Positions 1 to 8,501 of a stretch of DNA of 64,000 bases are shown piece after piece; position 1 is the first letter of the stretch, and the number at the start of each line of letters is the position of its first letter. The stretch comes from Dyadobacter luticola (GTDB taxonomy: Bacteria > Bacteroidota > Bacteroidia > Cytophagales > Spirosomataceae): NCBI RefSeq assembly GCF_005860805.1, contig NZ_VCEJ01000005.1:558001-622000 (forward strand), in the 5' to 3' direction. The translations under genes and the position numbers were made by a program. The notes under the pieces were generated by a model. It saw nothing but the letters and a program-made list of their open reading frames with translations. It did no database searches and was not told the origin of the DNA.

Positions 1-1671
1 CGCGCGCTCATTTCCTTTTTTGGTGATAATCAATGTTCCCGCGTCGAATTTGGCATTATCTATTTCAAAAGGCACATTGGAAGATTTTACCAGCAAACCA
101 TTTTTCAACAGTTCCGCCAAAAATACCGCATCTTCTACCTCCGACCAGCGCGCCAGATAAGCGTAAGGAGCAAAATTCGGGACAGGGTTTTCAATTTTTT
201 CAGGCTGGTAGGCCGCAGGTGCCAGTTTTTCTTTTAGACCATACGCTTTCAACCCAAAAACGTAGGAGAGGCCCCAGCTCGTCACATCATAGGTAACGGA
301 ATCTTCCAGCACAGGTTTTGGCTCAAAAAGTACCCGCAGCAAATTGGACTTAGGCTGGTAGGCGCTGATCAGCAAATCATTATTTTCGATTTTTACAGAT
401 TCATCCACAGAATTAAAAAGCTCCGTGCCTTTGGTATTGACCGCTTTTCCTGAAATTCCATAAGTAATTCCCTGCTTGGTCAGCCAGTCCGCAAACGACC
501 GGATCCGCTCTTCGTGGCCTTTTGTTTTTACCACATAGGTTTTAAATGCGCCTGCCGGAGCTTTTGCAGCATTATCATGGTATTTGATAAATTCAGAAAC
601 GATTTTTTCTTTCTGGGAAAGTACCGCTTCCAATGTTGCCAGACTGGTAGCATAATGATGCGAAATGCGGCTTGCGAGCGTGAGGGTATCATGCTCTTCT
701 TTCCGCTCGATGCCCAATCCGGCCCGGCCGCCGCCGCCTTGCTCATAAGTGACTCCCACTGCACCATTTAATGTTGGCCAGGTATCGCCATAGCTGGGGT
801 AAAAGAGGTCGTAATTGTATTTGGTAAAATAGGCCCAGTTGTTTTTATCAAAATATTTGGCGCAATACTTTCCAATGAGGTCATTAAACTCACGCTGCCA
901 GGCAGTTATATCTTTATGATAAGGCTTCGCAGCAGGCGGGAAATAGTAGCTCCTCGAAGGTCCCATTTCGTGAAAATCCGCATGAAAGTGTGGCATCCAC
1001 TGATTATATAAAGCAATTCTTTCCTGCGTTTCTTTCTGCGTCTGCCATGCCCAGTCGCGGTTTAAGTCAAATAAATAATGATTGAACCTGCCGCCTGGCC
1101 AGGGCTCGTCGTGCTCCAAACCGAATGTGGTGACATCGGGCACTGCATTTTGCACACGGTTGTACCATTGTGAATAGCGGTCGTAACCATCCGGGTTAAT
1201 GCACGGATCGATCATAATCACCATGTTTTTCAGGAAATCCTGGGTCAGCGCATTGTCCTTATTAAGTAGCTCATAAAGCACTTTCATGCTCGTGTTTGCC
1301 GAAACCGACTCATTTCCATGTACATTATAACTCAACCAGACGATCGGCGGCACGCTAGCGTCGGGTTTGCCCGCCAACATTCCAATACTTTTTAAATGAT
1401 TTTCGCGGATGCCGGGCAGCTTGGCGATGTTTTCAGGAGACGAAATAAATGCGATCATCAGCGGCCGGCCTTCATTGGTGGACCCGTATTGCACGAGTTT
1501 CATCCGGTCCTGATTTTGTGTTTGCAGCAAATTAAAATATTGAACGATCTGACTATGAAAGGCAAATTTGCTTCCCAGGGGAAATCCAAGGTGCTGATCG
1601 GGGGTAGTATTTTGGGCTAAAACGGAATGGCAGGATAACAGAAAAAAGAGAAAGCGGATATTTTTAAGCAT
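1..1671 (-). CDS. M14-family zinc carboxypeptidase, secreted (3' end missing)
   Basis: I translated this by hand from the minus strand; it stays open to the left edge, giving 557 residues of a family usually nearer 800-850. The N-terminus is a signal peptide of about 20 residues ending LAQ; an LLSC motif at residues 11-14 makes a lipoprotein signal possible instead. The zinc motif HGNE lies at residues 118-121, followed by INPDGYDR and NRDW segments and a later HADFHE stretch, as in M14 peptidases. The role inferred from the family is trimming of C-terminal residues from peptides outside the cytoplasm. An in-frame ATG nine bases upstream (1680) is an alternative start. The gene is read away from the tRNA-Glu gene and no partner gene is visible on its other side. 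Confidence 0.9.
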   Translation of the reverse strand, partial: MLKNIRFLFFLLSCHSVLAQNTTPDQHLGFPLGSKFAFHSQIVQYFNLLQTQNQDRMKLVQYGSTNEGRPLMIAFISSPENIAKLPGIRENHLKSIGMLAGKPDASVPPIVWLSYNVHGNESVSANTSMKVLYELLNKDNALTQDFLKNMVIMIDPCINPDGYDRYSQWYNRVQNAVPDVTTFGLEHDEPWPGGRFNHYLFDLNRDWAWQTQKETQERIALYNQWMPHFHADFHEMGPSRSYYFPPAAKPYHKDITAWQREFNDLIGKYCAKYFDKNNWAYFTKYNYDLFYPSYGDTWPTLNGAVGVTYEQGGGGRAGLGIERKEEHDTLTLASRISHHYATSLATLEAVLSQKEKIVSEFIKYHDNAAKAPAGAFKTYVVKTKGHEERIRSFADWLTKQGITYGISGKAVNTKGTELFNSVDESVKIENNDLLISAYQPKSNLLRVLFEPKPVLEDSVTYDVTSWGLSYVFGLKAYGLKEKLAPAAYQPEKIENPVPNFAPYAYLARWSEVEDAVFLAELLKNGLLVKSSNVPFEIDNAKFDAGTLIITKKGNERA

Positions 1672-1819
1672 GAGCAACATATTAGTGGACGCCTGAACCC
1701 AAATTTAGAAAGTTGACAGAATTTAATGTTATCTGAATTGGGATAAAAAACTTTTTGAAATTAAAGTCGCTGAGAATGAATAGGTAAGAAAATATCTTCA
1801 TTTTATTTCAATCTGATAG

Positions 1820-1850
1820 TTGCAATTTAGAAATCGACCGTGCATCTTTG
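1820..1850 (+). promoter_or_regulatory. Candidate Bacteroidota-type promoter of tRNA-Glu
   Basis: TTGC at 1820-1823 and CATCTTTG at 1843-1850 are separated by 19 bases. This fits the Bacteroidota consensus of TTTG at -33 and TAnnTTTG at -7, with one mismatch in the -7 box. Transcription would start about 70 bases before the tRNA. Confidence 0.5.
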
Positions 1851-1924
1851 CACCACGTTTTCGGAAAACGGAAGCGAAAAGTGAAAGAAAGTGTTGAAAA
1901 AACGCGCGAAGTAGGAGACCAGTC

Positions 1925-1996
1925 GGCCCATTCGTCTAGCGGTTAGGACACGACCCTTTCACGGTTGAAACAGGGGTTCGATTCCCCTATGGGTCA
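1925..1996 (+). tRNA. tRNA-Glu (anticodon TTC)
   Basis: The cloverleaf can be folded by eye. The acceptor stem pairs GGCCCAT (1925-1931) with ATGGGTC (1989-1995), with one G-U pair. The anticodon stem CGACC/GGTTG encloses the loop CTTTCAC, with anticodon TTC at 1958-1960. The T arm contains GGTTCGATTCC. CCA is not encoded; the discriminator base is A at 1996. Confidence 0.97.
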
Positions 1997-2032
1997 CAAA
2001 ACCGTGCGAAGTCAAGCACTTTCAATCATTTC

Positions 2033-2061
2033 AAAAACCGTCCTATCAGGGCGGTTTTTTT
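2033..2061 (+). terminator. Rho-independent terminator after tRNA-Glu
   Basis: A stem of AAACCGTCC and GGGCGGTTT (one G-U pair) with loop TATCA is followed by a run of T. It lies 37 bases after the tRNA end. Confidence 0.85.
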
Positions 2062-2171
2062 GTTACTCATACTTCCCTCATTTTCAGTCTAGTTAGGCAA
2101 ACTTTTCTCCTATAATTTTTTCACAACAATAATATTATATTGTTGCTAGAAATATTTGTAGTAGTTTGTAG

Positions 2172-2179
2172 TATATTTG
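2172..2179 (+). promoter_or_regulatory. Possible -7 element of the giant surface-protein gene
   Basis: TATATTTG matches TAnnTTTG exactly, 72 bases upstream of the ATG at 2252. No TTTG stands at the expected 19-21 base spacing upstream, so this is a weak call. Confidence 0.35.
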
Positions 2180-2251
2180 ATTTGTATTATAGAATAAATT
2201 TAAAGTAACCACATTAAACAGATTATTAATGCTCACTAATTTTTACATTCT

Positions 2252-5200
2252 ATGAATTTTTTGGGAAAATTAATTTTTGCACTGGGGATCGTCGGGCGAC
2301 TCGCTGCGGCACCCTATGCGGACGTACGGGATGTGCCGGTAGGTAGTGACAGCGTCCATCTGGAAAGCATTGAGGGGACGAACCTGAATCATGCCTACAC
2401 AATCGCAAATCCCTACAACGAGTCGGTTGACAAACCCTTTACAATTACTACCAAGACGGTTGAAGCCGCTCCGGCTCCGGCTGCCAGCAAAGTTTCCTGC
2501 GGTGGTCGTATATGGACAGACGGTGAGGTACTGGGACACACTGGTGATGGAAAATCGATGATCACCCGCATCCAGGACAACCGGGTGTATGCCAACTGGG
2601 GCGGAACTGTGACGGACAACATTTTCGTCCTTTTCTATTTGGTGGAAGGTACATTCCCAAATACACCGGAAAATGGCCGGCTGATCGACGCCTGCGTTAA
2701 CCCGCTGGATCCAAGTACCAACACGGTGCAGTTATTAGGAAAGAATAGTAATGGTGAAATTACCTGTAACGGATATGTGATGTCGCCAGGCGACTGGCTC
2801 GGTACATATATAGCTGACTGGGGCGAAACCCGTCATTTTGTGCGAGTGGTAGATGGTTTGTTGCGTATCAGCATTCAGCAAGGCCCGAACGACAATAATA
2901 CCACGAACCTCAATATGAGTTTGATGAACTTCGTCGTGGACGGTGCGAACGGAAGTTATCTGGCGCCAAAATGGAGAGGTGTTCTGACAAGAGATATGGT
3001 CAATGGCTGTTTCTGGCCACGTGTTCCCAAGCCAGCAACACCGATTGCAGATGTCAACTGCGCATCGGGTCCAACCGTGGGTACGATTTCGAATATTTCA
3101 ACAACCGGTTTGCGTTTTTCTTACTCCGGAAGTGGCGTAAGTACGATTAAGTGGAAAATCCTTTCTGGCACGAATACAGTAGCGAGCGGTACAACCGGTA
3201 ATTTAAGCAGCAATAATGTAGACCTGGGATTTGCATCACTGGCACCTGGCAGCTACAAACTGAGCATTGAAGGCGCAAATTGTATTTCAGGGCAAAGTGA
3301 AAAAACTTTTACGATCCCTGTACCTGATCCTACCGCCTGTATTTCAGGACCAAACCTGGAAACGGTTACGAACATTACGCCAACCGGCCTGCGTTTTATT
3401 TTCAATGGATTGGGTGTTAATACCATTAAATGGAAAATCCTTTCCGGCGCGAATACCGTCGCAAACGGTACCACGCCAAATCTGACCAGCTCGAATGTTG
3501 ACATTACATACGGAACGCTTGCCGCTGGAAATTACAAATTGTCTATAGAAGGCGGATCCTGTATTTCTTCTGCCAGCGAATTAAGCTTTACGGTTGCAGG
3601 CAGCGGCCCTCAGAACTGCGCATCCGGCCCGACTTTGACCGGCGTAACCAATGTTTCTACAACAGGTTTGACATTCACCTACTCTGGAAACGGCGTCAGC
3701 ACAGTTAAATGGAAAATCTTATCTGGCATCAACTCAGTCGCCAGCGGCACTACCGGAACATTGACCGGCAACACAGGTAACCTGACTTTTGCATCGCTGG
3801 CAGCTGGTAGCTACAAACTGGTGATCGAAGGTGGAAACTGTACTTCGGCATCGAGCGAGCAAACATTTACGGTGACAACGGGTATTCCTAGCTGTATTTC
3901 CGGCCCGAACCTGGAATCTGTAACCAATGTGTCGGCAACCGGCCTGAGCTTTACATTCAACGGGTTGGGAGTTAGTACCATTAAATGGAAAATCCTTTCT
4001 GGCACAAACAATGTTGCCAGCGGTACCACCGGAAACCTGACCAGCGCGAATGTTGATATCACTTACTCTTCTCTCGCTTCGGGAAATTATAAACTGGTGA
4101 TCGAAGGCGGTTCTTGTACTTCTTCAACCAGCGAATTAAGCTTCACGGTACCTGTTGTCGGTCCTCAGCCTTGCGCATCCGGCCCGACTTTGCAGAATGT
4201 GACCAATGTTTCTCAAACCGGTTTAACATTCAGTTTTGCAGGAAGCGGCGTTTCTAAAATCAATTGGAAAATTCTTTCAGGAGTAACAACCTCTGCGAGC
4301 GGCACTACCGGCACATTAACCGGCACTTCTGCTAATTTGACCTTTGCATCATTAGCTCCCGGCAGCTACAAATTGTCAATCGAAGGCGGCAACTGTACTT
4401 CGTCGACCAGTGAATTGAGCTTTACAGTTCCAACAGCTGGTCCACAGCCATGTACCCAAGGCCCGATTTTGAACACCGTAAGCAATGTTTCGGCAACTGG
4501 TCTGAACTTTACATTCAACGGAATTGGCGTAAGCACAATTAAGTGGAAAATCCTTTCGGGTGCCAATACGGTAGCCAACGGTACCACGGGAACATTGAGC
4601 AGTTCTTCTGTTAATTTGACTTTCGCTTCACTTGCATCCGGAAGTTATAAGCTGGTGATCGAAGGCGGCGCCTGTACTTCTGCGACCAGCGAGTTGAGCT
4701 TCACGGTTCCAACATCTGGCCCGCAGCCTTGTGCATCCGGCCCGACTTTGCAGAATGTTTCGAATGTTACGCCAACCGGTTTGACATTCAGCTTTACAGG
4801 AAGCGGCGTTTCTACCATTAAATGGAAAATCCTTTCAGGTGTAACAACCTCTGCCAGCGGCACTACCGGAACATTATCCGGAACAACTGCAAACCTGACA
4901 TTTGCTTCTCTTGCGGAAGGCAACTACAAACTGGTGATCGAAGGCGGAAACTGTACTTCTTCCACCAGCGAATTGAGCTTCACAGTTGTGACGGGTATTC
5001 CGAGCTGTATCGCCGGCCCGAATCTTGAATCGATATCCAATGTAACAGCAACCGGCCTGCAATTTGTTTTTAACGGATTGGGTGTTAATACGATCAAGTG
5101 GAAAATTCTTTCAGGAACAACCACGGTTGCTACCAACACTACTGCCAACCTGACCAGCTCGGTAGTGAATATTTCTTATTCGACGCTTGCAGCAGGAAAT

Positions 5201-7486
5201 TATAAACTGGTGATCGAAGGTGGTTCATGTACATCCGCCACAAGTGAGTTGAGTTTCACGGTTGCAACAACTGGTCCGCAGCCTTGCGCATCCGGCCCGA
5301 CATTGCAGAACGTAACAAATGTTTCTCAAACAGGTTTGACATTCAGTTTTGCAGGAAGCGGCGTGAGCAAGATTAAATGGAAAATCCTTTCAGGTGCTAC
5401 AACTTCTGCCAGCGGAACAACCGGCACATTGACGGGTACTTCTGCTAATCTGACTTTTGCGTCACTTGCAGCAGGCAGCTACAAATTGGTGATTCAAGGC
5501 AGCAACTGTACTTCTTCTACCAGTGAATTGACTTTCACCGTTCCAACTACAGGTCCACAACCCTGCACGTCCGGCCCGACTTTGAAAACGGTAACCAATG
5601 TTACTGCGACAGGTCTGCGGTTTACATTTGACGCAGTTGGCGTAACGAACATTAAATGGAAAATCCTTTCAGGTTCCACCACAGTTGCCAATGCCACTAC
5701 GCCAACCCTGACCAGCTCGACCGTTGACATTACTTACGCAACGCTTGCGCCTGGTAATTATAAACTGGTGATCGAAGGCGGTGCCTGTACTTCCGGTACT
5801 ACCGAGTTAGCGTTTACCTTAACAAATGGTTTGCCTCAGCCTTGCGCTTCTGCTCCAATCGTGCAGAGTGTTACCAATGTTACCACAACAAGTTTAACAT
5901 TTGGTTATAGCGGAAGCGGGGTTACTTCTTTGAAGTGGAAAATCCTGTCGGGTATCACTACCGTGGCGAGCGGCACGACCGGCACATTATCTGGTAATAC
6001 CGGAAACCTGACTTTCGATGCGCTTATCGCCGGGGAATACAAATTGGTAATCGAAGGCGGAAATTGTACTTCGGCTTCAAGCGAACTAAGGTTTGCGGTT
6101 GTGACCGGAATTCCAAAATGTATCTCAGGTCCAACCCTGGAATCTGTGTCGAATGTAACGTCTACCGGCCTGCGGTTTGTATTTAACGGATTGGGTGTTA
6201 GCACGATCAAATGGAAAATCGTTTCAGGTACAACCACCGTTGCTACCAACACAACTGCCGAGCTGACCAGCTCGACCGTGAACATTTCTTATTCGACGCT
6301 TGCAGCAGGCAGCTACAAACTGGTGATTGAAGGCAGTTCCTGTACTTCTTCAACCAGCGAGTTGAGCTTCACCGTAGCAGGCAGTGGCATCCAGCCTTGC
6401 GCATCCGGCCCGACATTGCAAAATGTTTCCAATGTTTCTCAAACAGGTTTGACGTTCACATTTGCAGGCAGCGGTGTAAGTACTATTAAATGGAAAATCC
6501 TTTCCGGCGCCACAACTTCGGCCAGCGGCACCACGGGAACATTGACGGGTACATCCGCTAATCTGACATTCGCATCTCTCTCGCCAGGAAGCTACAAGCT
6601 TGTACTGGAAGGTGGAAACTGTACGTCGGCAACCAGCGAACTCAGCTTTACGGTACCTACGCCGGGAACATCTCCTTGTGCAAAAGGCCCGAACCTGGTA
6701 GCATTGACAGACCCAACTTCAACCAGCCTAAAATTCCAGTTTGACGGAATTAATGTATCGGCGATCGACTGGAAGATCATGAAAGGAAGCACAATGATGC
6801 GTTCAAACCGTGTGGAACCACGCAGCAATACGCCACAGATCAGTTACACAGCATTGGCAGACGGCGATTATACTTTGCAGATCCAGGGTGGTAACTGTAC
6901 CTCAGCGGTATCTTCAGCCAATTTTAAGCTGGGAGGCTCGCTGCCGATCTATGTCTCTAATTTCAAAGCTCAGGCGAGGGAAGGTAGTGTAGAACTAGCC
7001 TGGGAAGTGGTATCGGAGCAGGATGGAAAAGAATTCGAAGTTCTGCGTTACGACGACAAGGTGAAAAATGCAGAGACGCTCGGCAAAGTTTCCCTGACTG
7101 ACCAGCGTGTTGGCTGGTACAGCTTCACCGACGAGAAACCATTGCTGGGAATCAATTACTATCAGCTGAAACAAATTGATGTTGACGGAAGATTCGAGAA
7201 GAGCAAGGTGATTTCTGTAAATCCGGGCATCATTACCCACAGAGTTGCAGCACCAAACCCGGCTCAGGATTATGTTGATATCCAGTTCCACTCCCGCACA
7301 GCCGGTTTGTCAAATGTCAGCATTTACAACATTGCCGGCCTGAGAGTGAGTAGCTCGGAAATCCAGATCCACGAAGGTGCCAACTCGCACCGTCTGGATG
7401 TGAAGAGATTTGACATTGGCAGCTACATTATCAAAATCCAGCACGGCGGAGAGGTTTCGAAACTGCGGTTTATGAAAGTGAATTAA
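2252..7486 (+). CDS. Giant T9SS-secreted surface protein with 14 tandem repeats
   Basis: The 1744-residue product begins with a signal peptide of roughly 20 residues (cleavage near LAAA). Residues about 75-265 form a domain I do not recognise, with several Trp and paired Cys. Residues 270-1564 are 14 tandem copies of a unit of about 93 residues. Each starts C-x-x-G/A-P, carries a central IKWKILSG-like motif, and ends with a second Cys in a GGxCTS-like motif, so each unit could close one disulphide. A linker domain (about 1566-1660) of the kind often found before T9SS signals leads to a type A sorting domain (about 1665-1744) that opens with PNPAQ and ends in a short basic strand. The protein is therefore predicted to cross the outer membrane through T9SS and be anchored or released there. 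An adhesin or matrix role is inference from the repeat architecture. A terminator follows directly. Confidence 0.9.
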   Translation: MNFLGKLIFALGIVGRLAAAPYADVRDVPVGSDSVHLESIEGTNLNHAYTIANPYNESVDKPFTITTKTVEAAPAPAASKVSCGGRIWTDGEVLGHTGDGKSMITRIQDNRVYANWGGTVTDNIFVLFYLVEGTFPNTPENGRLIDACVNPLDPSTNTVQLLGKNSNGEITCNGYVMSPGDWLGTYIADWGETRHFVRVVDGLLRISIQQGPNDNNTTNLNMSLMNFVVDGANGSYLAPKWRGVLTRDMVNGCFWPRVPKPATPIADVNCASGPTVGTISNISTTGLRFSYSGSGVSTIKWKILSGTNTVASGTTGNLSSNNVDLGFASLAPGSYKLSIEGANCISGQSEKTFTIPVPDPTACISGPNLETVTNITPTGLRFIFNGLGVNTIKWKILSGANTVANGTTPNLTSSNVDITYGTLAAGNYKLSIEGGSCISSASELSFTVAGSGPQNCASGPTLTGVTNVSTTGLTFTYSGNGVSTVKWKILSGINSVASGTTGTLTGNTGNLTFASLAAGSYKLVIEGGNCTSASSEQTFTVTTGIPSCISGPNLESVTNVSATGLSFTFNGLGVSTIKWKILSGTNNVASGTTGNLTSANVDITYSSLASGNYKLVIEGGSCTSSTSELSFTVPVVGPQPCASGPTLQNVTNVSQTGLTFSFAGSGVSKINWKILSGVTTSASGTTGTLTGTSANLTFASLAPGSYKLSIEGGNCTSSTSELSFTVPTAGPQPCTQGPILNTVSNVSATGLNFTFNGIGVSTIKWKILSGANTVANGTTGTLSSSSVNLTFASLASGSYKLVIEGGACTSATSELSFTVPTSGPQPCASGPTLQNVSNVTPTGLTFSFTGSGVSTIKWKILSGVTTSASGTTGTLSGTTANLTFASLAEGNYKLVIEGGNCTSSTSELSFTVVTGIPSCIAGPNLESISNVTATGLQFVFNGLGVNTIKWKILSGTTTVATNTTANLTSSVVNISYSTLAAGNYKLVIEGGSCTSATSELSFTVATTGPQPCASGPTLQNVTNVSQTGLTFSFAGSGVSKIKWKILSGATTSASGTTGTLTGTSANLTFASLAAGSYKLVIQGSNCTSSTSELTFTVPTTGPQPCTSGPTLKTVTNVTATGLRFTFDAVGVTNIKWKILSGSTTVANATTPTLTSSTVDITYATLAPGNYKLVIEGGACTSGTTELAFTLTNGLPQPCASAPIVQSVTNVTTTSLTFGYSGSGVTSLKWKILSGITTVASGTTGTLSGNTGNLTFDALIAGEYKLVIEGGNCTSASSELRFAVVTGIPKCISGPTLESVSNVTSTGLRFVFNGLGVSTIKWKIVSGTTTVATNTTAELTSSTVNISYSTLAAGSYKLVIEGSSCTSSTSELSFTVAGSGIQPCASGPTLQNVSNVSQTGLTFTFAGSGVSTIKWKILSGATTSASGTTGTLTGTSANLTFASLSPGSYKLVLEGGNCTSATSELSFTVPTPGTSPCAKGPNLVALTDPTSTSLKFQFDGINVSAIDWKIMKGSTMMRSNRVEPRSNTPQISYTALADGDYTLQIQGGNCTSAVSSANFKLGGSLPIYVSNFKAQAREGSVELAWEVVSEQDGKEFEVLRYDDKVKNAETLGKVSLTDQRVGWYSFTDEKPLLGINYYQLKQIDVDGRFEKSKVISVNPGIITHRVAAPNPAQDYVDIQFHSRTAGLSNVSIYNIAGLRVSSSEIQIHEGANSHRLDVKRFDIGSYIIKIQHGGEVSKLRFMKVN
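3059..6945 (+). repeat. 14 tandem repeats of about 279 bp inside the surface-protein gene
   Basis: The repeats run in frame without gaps. Units fall into alternating classes: FAGSGV/FSGSGV-like units (odd) and FNGLGV-like units (even). A longer period is also visible: the linker GIPS or GIPK precedes units 4, 8 and 12 only, and SQTGLTF occurs in units 5, 9 and 13 only. This suggests growth by duplication of pairs and then of blocks of four. The last unit is the most diverged, as an end cap would be. Confidence 0.95.
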
Positions 7487-7514
7487 GATTCTTACTACTC
7501 TTCAAATGCAAGCT

Positions 7515-7547
7515 AAAAAGCCGCCCTCAAAAGGGGCGGCTTTTTTT
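7515..7547. terminator. Strong terminator, probably bidirectional
   Basis: A 12-bp stem AAAAAGCCGCCC/GGGCGGCTTTTT with a short TCAAAAG loop is flanked by A on the left and T on the right, so it can stop transcription from both sides. The stop codon of the minus-strand small gene (7546-7548) lies in the T tract. Confidence 0.9.
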
Positions 7548-7818
7548 ATAGATCGCGTCCCTCAATTCCTGCCACTTTCTCCAAAGCCAGCGTCACACAC
7601 TCGATCCGGTCCACATGCCCACGCTTGTTATCCGAATAAGCCTGCGCCACTGAGCGCATATAGGCCTCGCCCTCGCGGGTATTAAAAAACGGATCAAACC
7701 GCGCCAGCTCACTCCGCCATCCCGGGCCCACAATCTCCCGCGCTTTCCCAAACCGATCGAGCAACCGCTGCTTTATAGGCACGCGCCGCCGCACTACCAA
7801 ACTTGTTTCCATGTGCAT
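7546..7818 (-). CDS. Small hypothetical protein divergent from an XRE-type repressor
   Basis: The 90-residue product is basic at its N-terminus (VRRRVPIKQR) and has a GPGWRSEL...FDPFF segment around residues 31-46. I do not recognise the family. There is no signal peptide or membrane segment. It is read away from the helix-turn-helix gene at 7905 across an 86-base gap that holds an inverted repeat, the arrangement expected when the HTH protein controls both genes. It ends inside the T tract of the terminator shared with the surface-protein gene. The clean gene boundaries argue that it is real; its function is unknown. Confidence 0.6.
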   Translation of the reverse strand: MHMETSLVVRRRVPIKQRLLDRFGKAREIVGPGWRSELARFDPFFNTREGEAYMRSVAQAYSDNKRGHVDRIECVTLALEKVAGIEGRDL

Positions 7819-7861
7819 AATGTGTAATTTGCGTTTACCAGTTTTTGTTGAGTAAAGATAA

Positions 7862-7876
7862 TTCAGAATTTCTGAA
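7862..7876. promoter_or_regulatory. Inverted repeat, candidate operator of the XRE-type regulator
   Basis: TTCAGA-ATT-TCTGAA is a perfect 6-bp-arm inverted repeat in the gap between the divergent genes at 7546-7818 and 7905-8225. It lies 28 bases upstream of the HTH gene, where a dimeric repressor would bind. This is inference from position and symmetry. Confidence 0.45.
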
Positions 7877-7904
7877 ATAATACAAAAATATTGAAATTAA
7901 TTTA

Positions 7905-8225
7905 ATGGCTGATAAATTTGCTGTGAATGATGCGTTCATTCGTATCTATAACTCATTAGTCGAAAGTAAGGCGATTAAAAGCAAAGGTGCACTTGCTGAA
8001 ATGATGGGAATTAAACCTTCTACATTGTCAGAAATTGTCGCTAAAAGGCAGGGAATAACAGTCGAGTTTATCCAAACATTCTGCCAGGTTTTTCCAAATG
8101 TTACGCCAAATGATTTTTTTGATTTGAAAACAGCTGATCGGAGTGACGCAATTATTGAGCTACAAGCAGAAGTGATAAGGCTGCAGGGTGAATTGCTTGC
8201 GATGAAGAGGAATGAAAATATTTGA
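7905..8225 (+). CDS. Helix-turn-helix (XRE-like) transcriptional regulator
   Basis: The 106-residue protein carries an HTH in its N-terminal half. A GALAEMMGIKPSTLSEI segment (about residues 28-44) is the helix-turn-helix with its recognition helix, and a FCQVFPNVTPNDFF segment (about 60-73) resembles the end of XRE-type domains. Residues about 80-106 are rich in E, L and heptad-spaced hydrophobics, which suggests a short coiled coil for dimerisation. It is divergent from the small gene at 7546 and upstream of hicAB, from which it is separated by a 24-bp palindrome. It probably regulates itself and its divergent neighbour; no target has been shown. Confidence 0.8.
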   Translation: MADKFAVNDAFIRIYNSLVESKAIKSKGALAEMMGIKPSTLSEIVAKRQGITVEFIQTFCQVFPNVTPNDFFDLKTADRSDAIIELQAEVIRLQGELLAMKRNENI

Positions 8226-8256
8226 GTAATTGTGAAAGCTTAAGAACAATTTGACA

Positions 8257-8280
8257 AAAGGTCGCAAATTTGCGACCTTT
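8257..8280. terminator. 24-bp perfect palindrome: terminator or hicAB operator
   Basis: AAAGGTCGCAAA is followed without a loop by its exact reverse complement and then by ATTTTTTT. As RNA it is a hairpin with a T tract, fitting a terminator for the HTH gene ending at 8225. It also lies 27 bases upstream of hicA, where the hicAB promoter must be, so it may be the operator bound by HicB. The two roles are compatible. Confidence 0.7.
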
Positions 8281-8306
8281 ATTTTTTTACTCGCACACTA
8301 TATTTT

Positions 8307-8492
8307 ATGAATGCTAAACAGTTGATCAGACTGCTTGAAGAAAATGGTTGGGAAGAAGTGAGAAGTAGGGGAAGTCATAAGATTTTCAAGCACCCGGGCA
8401 GAGCCGAAACCATTCCGGTAGCATTTCACGGAAGTAAGGATATTCCGGTTAGAACGCTCAACAAGATTTTAAAGATGTCTGGTCTTAAATAA
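8307..8492 (+). CDS. hicA: HicA-type toxin (mRNA interferase)
   Basis: The 61-residue product has the normal length and pattern of HicA: an N-terminal LIRLLEENGWEEVR helix, then the diagnostic RGSHKIFKHP segment (about residues 20-29) with the catalytic His, and a C-terminal VRTLNKILK helix. Family members cut mRNA on ribosomes through a dsRNA-binding-like fold. The antitoxin gene follows after 9 bases, the usual hicA-hicB order. Confidence 0.88.
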   Translation: MNAKQLIRLLEENGWEEVRSRGSHKIFKHPGRAETIPVAFHGSKDIPVRTLNKILKMSGLK

Positions 8493-8501
8493 TTTACTAT
8501 T

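Larger units (their letters stand above)
1681..2251. other. Intergenic region carrying tRNA-Glu, its promoter and terminator
   Basis: This AT-rich stretch separates the peptidase gene from the giant surface-protein gene. It holds a tRNA-Glu with a matched promoter upstream and a hairpin terminator downstream, then about 190 bases of AT-rich leader before the ATG at 2252. I see no further gene in it and no copy of the tRNA 3' end elsewhere that would mark an integration site. Confidence 0.7.

Noticed and set aside
3059..6945. Possible CRISPR or satellite array from the regular DNA repeats
   Set aside because: The units are about 279 bp, in frame, protein-coding and diverged; there are no short identical repeats with unique spacers.
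2270..7291. Many antisense and out-of-frame open frames of 60-126 codons within the giant repeat gene
   Set aside because: They recur with the 279-bp repeat period and have similar sequences, as expected from shadow frames of a repeated gene, and they have no start context of their own.
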